64,000 nucleotides of DNA from Streptomyces litmocidini. Its GTDB lineage: Bacteria > Actinomycetota > Actinomycetes > Streptomycetales > Streptomycetaceae. Shown here piece after piece: positions 62,927 to 64,000 of the stretch. The stretch spans positions 186,001-250,000 of the forward strand of contig NZ_BMTQ01000006.1 in NCBI RefSeq assembly GCF_014649755.1, read 5' to 3'. The position numbers and the translations under genes are program-made. The notes under the pieces were generated by a model that worked only from the letters and a program-made list of their open reading frames with translations, was not told the DNA's origin and searched no databases. How positions within the stretch are numbered: the stretch's first letter is position 1; every line of letters starts with the position of its first letter.

Positions 62927-64000
62927 ACCTCCGGCACGTCGGGGGTGCGCCGCGTCAGCCGCCGCTCCCCCGCCGCGCCGATCACCGCGAGCAGCACCGT
63001 CAGGGCCACCCCCCAGAGGATCGCCGTCGACGGGGCCGCCACCTTGAGCAGCGCGCCGGCGAGCGTGCCGCTCGCCGCGTAACCGGCGCCCACCGCCGCG
63101 TACATGACCGAGTACCCGGCGGCGATCGCGGACGGCGGGAGGACCTGCCGGAGGGCCAGGTTACGGGTGAGGCTCGCGGGAGCCTGGAGGAGCCCGGCGG
63201 CGACCAGGGCCACCGCGATGGCCGCGGTCCACGGCAGCACGGCGACGAGGGCGACGCCCGCGGCCACCGCGAGGACCAGGACCAGGGACTGGACGGCCAG
63301 CGGACCGGGCCAGCTCCCCCGGAGGCCGTACACGAAACCGCCGACCGCCGAACCGATCGAGAACCCGGCGAGCAGCGGTCCCGCCCAGCCGATGCCGATC
63401 CCGCGCTGTTCGAGGAGCGCGGGCAGGATCAGCTCGGCGAGCGCGAGCAGGGTGAGGCCGGCGGCCCCCAGGACGTACACGGGCCAGGCCCGCAGCAGCG
63501 CCCTCCGCATCGCGGCGCCCTCCTCCCGCGCCGCACCGGACCAACCGGCGGGCAGCGCCCACAGCCCGGCCACCGACAGCCCCATCAGGACGCCCTGCGA
63601 CAGCAGCGGTACGGCGGGGTCGACGCCGAGCGCCAGACCGGTGGTGAGGGCGGGCGCGGCCGCCCAGATGGCGAAGGTCAGCACCGATTCCATGCTCATC
63701 GCCTGGGTGACGGCCCGCTCGGGGACCAGGCTGGTCAGCAGGGCGCGCAGCCCGCCGGGCACGGCGGCGGGACCGGCACCCGCGAGCAGCGCGAGGGCCG
63801 CGAGGACGGCGGGGTGCGCGCCGGGCGCGAGCCCGAGCCCGGCGAACCCGGCGGCGCCGACCGCGAGTCCGGCGGCGAGCTGCGGCCGGGCCCGCTCGGC
63901 GTTCATCCGCATGCCGAGGACGGGCGCGGCGAGGATCTCCCCGAGGACGTACGCGGCGGCGAGGACCGCTCCGAGCGTGTAACCGCCGGGCCGTTCCCGT
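62887..64000 (-). CDS. MFS transporter, C-terminal part (5' end outside the window)
   Basis: About 371 codons; the frame is open to the window edge (reading ERPGGYTLGAVLAAAYVLGEILAAP), so the first helices are missing. Remaining sequence has about ten hydrophobic helices (AAGLAVGAAGFAGLGLAPG, YVLGAAGLTLLALAELILPALL, GPLLAGFSIGSAVGGFVYGL). Resembles actinobacterial MFS proteins of unassigned substrate. Its TAG stop lies within the end of the GlxA gene, a 40-bp tail-to-tail overlap. Confidence 0.88.
   Translation of the reverse strand, partial: RERPGGYTLGAVLAAAYVLGEILAAPVLGMRMNAERARPQLAAGLAVGAAGFAGLGLAPGAHPAVLAALALLAGAGPAAVPGGLRALLTSLVPERAVTQAMSMESVLTFAIWAAAPALTTGLALGVDPAVPLLSQGVLMGLSVAGLWALPAGWSGAAREEGAAMRRALLRAWPVYVLGAAGLTLLALAELILPALLEQRGIGIGWAGPLLAGFSIGSAVGGFVYGLRGSWPGPLAVQSLVLVLAVAAGVALVAVLPWTAAIAVALVAAGLLQAPASLTRNLALRQVLPPSAIAAGYSVMYAAVGAGYAASGTLAGALLKVAAPSTAILWGVALTVLLAVIGAAGERRLTRRTPDVPEVQTEDAPVRNVRR

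Overview
The window is high-GC DNA with almost exclusive G/C third codon positions, many GTG/TTG starts, stop-start overlaps and an actinobacterial gene repertoire (nuoA-N, futalosine-pathway menaquinone genes, a LAxTG sortase substrate, PASTA-less Hanks kinases, VCBS-repeat secreted proteins). It is best read as chromosomal DNA from a Streptomyces or very close relative. No rRNA, tRNA, CRISPR array, insertion sequence, prophage or replication origin was seen.

Layout. 1-3.5 kb: a minus-strand signalling group (edge-truncated Ser/Thr kinase, a kinase fused to a periplasmic-binding-protein-like sensor, a lipoprotein). 3.5-4.8 kb: divergent HxlR regulator and QorB-like quinone reductase. 4.9-12.4 kb: RarD permease, small conserved unknowns, an F420-type reductase, a secreted M28 aminopeptidase, a LolA/RseB-like secreted protein and a polyprenyl diphosphate synthase. 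12.7-17.4 kb: sortase-anchored coiled-coil protein, fumarylacetoacetase, a secreted intradiol dioxygenase with a carbohydrate-binding module, and an AraC regulator. 17.4-33.3 kb: the complete 14-gene nuoA-N complex I operon on the minus strand, with a near-consensus Rex operator upstream and an 18-bp-stem terminator downstream. 33.9-40.7 kb: NlpC/P60 hydrolase, then menaquinone genes (geranylgeranyl-reductase-type MenJ candidate, menG, mqnC, mqnA). 40.9-50.1 kb: cold-shock gene with an attenuator-like leader hairpin, M23 peptidase, two tandem VCBS-repeat secreted proteins plus a truncated relative, nitroreductase, and an unknown secreted protein behind three palindromes. 50.3-52.3 kb: kinase with a ricin-type lectin sensor. 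52.3-58.7 kb: a CoA/flavin catabolic block (DUF35, DoxX, flavin monooxygenase, NDP-forming acyl-CoA ligase, PaaG-like crotonase, flavin reductase). 58.7-59.2 kb: an intergenic repeat-rich structured region. 59.2-64 kb: three MFS transporters and a GlxA-type regulator.

How the genes fit together. Complex I, the polyprenyl synthase, MenG, the MenJ candidate, MqnA and MqnC form one respiratory neighbourhood: they make the side chain and head group of menaquinone, finish the quinone, and reduce it with NADH under probable Rex (NADH/NAD+) control.

The most notable unexplained signal is a 15-bp palindrome, CTGAC-N5-GTCAG, present four times between 53.2 and 58.1 kb and only in front of the CoA/flavin catabolic genes. 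It looks like the operator of one repressor (perhaps TetR type) whose gene is not in the window, which would unite two divergent operons and a downstream gene into a local regulon. The second is a pair of inverted hairpin repeats at 58.8-59.0 kb that show compensatory base changes. Coordinates of starts were chosen from visible ribosome binding sites, overlaps and domain ends; all family assignments are by reading the translated sequence, without database searches.
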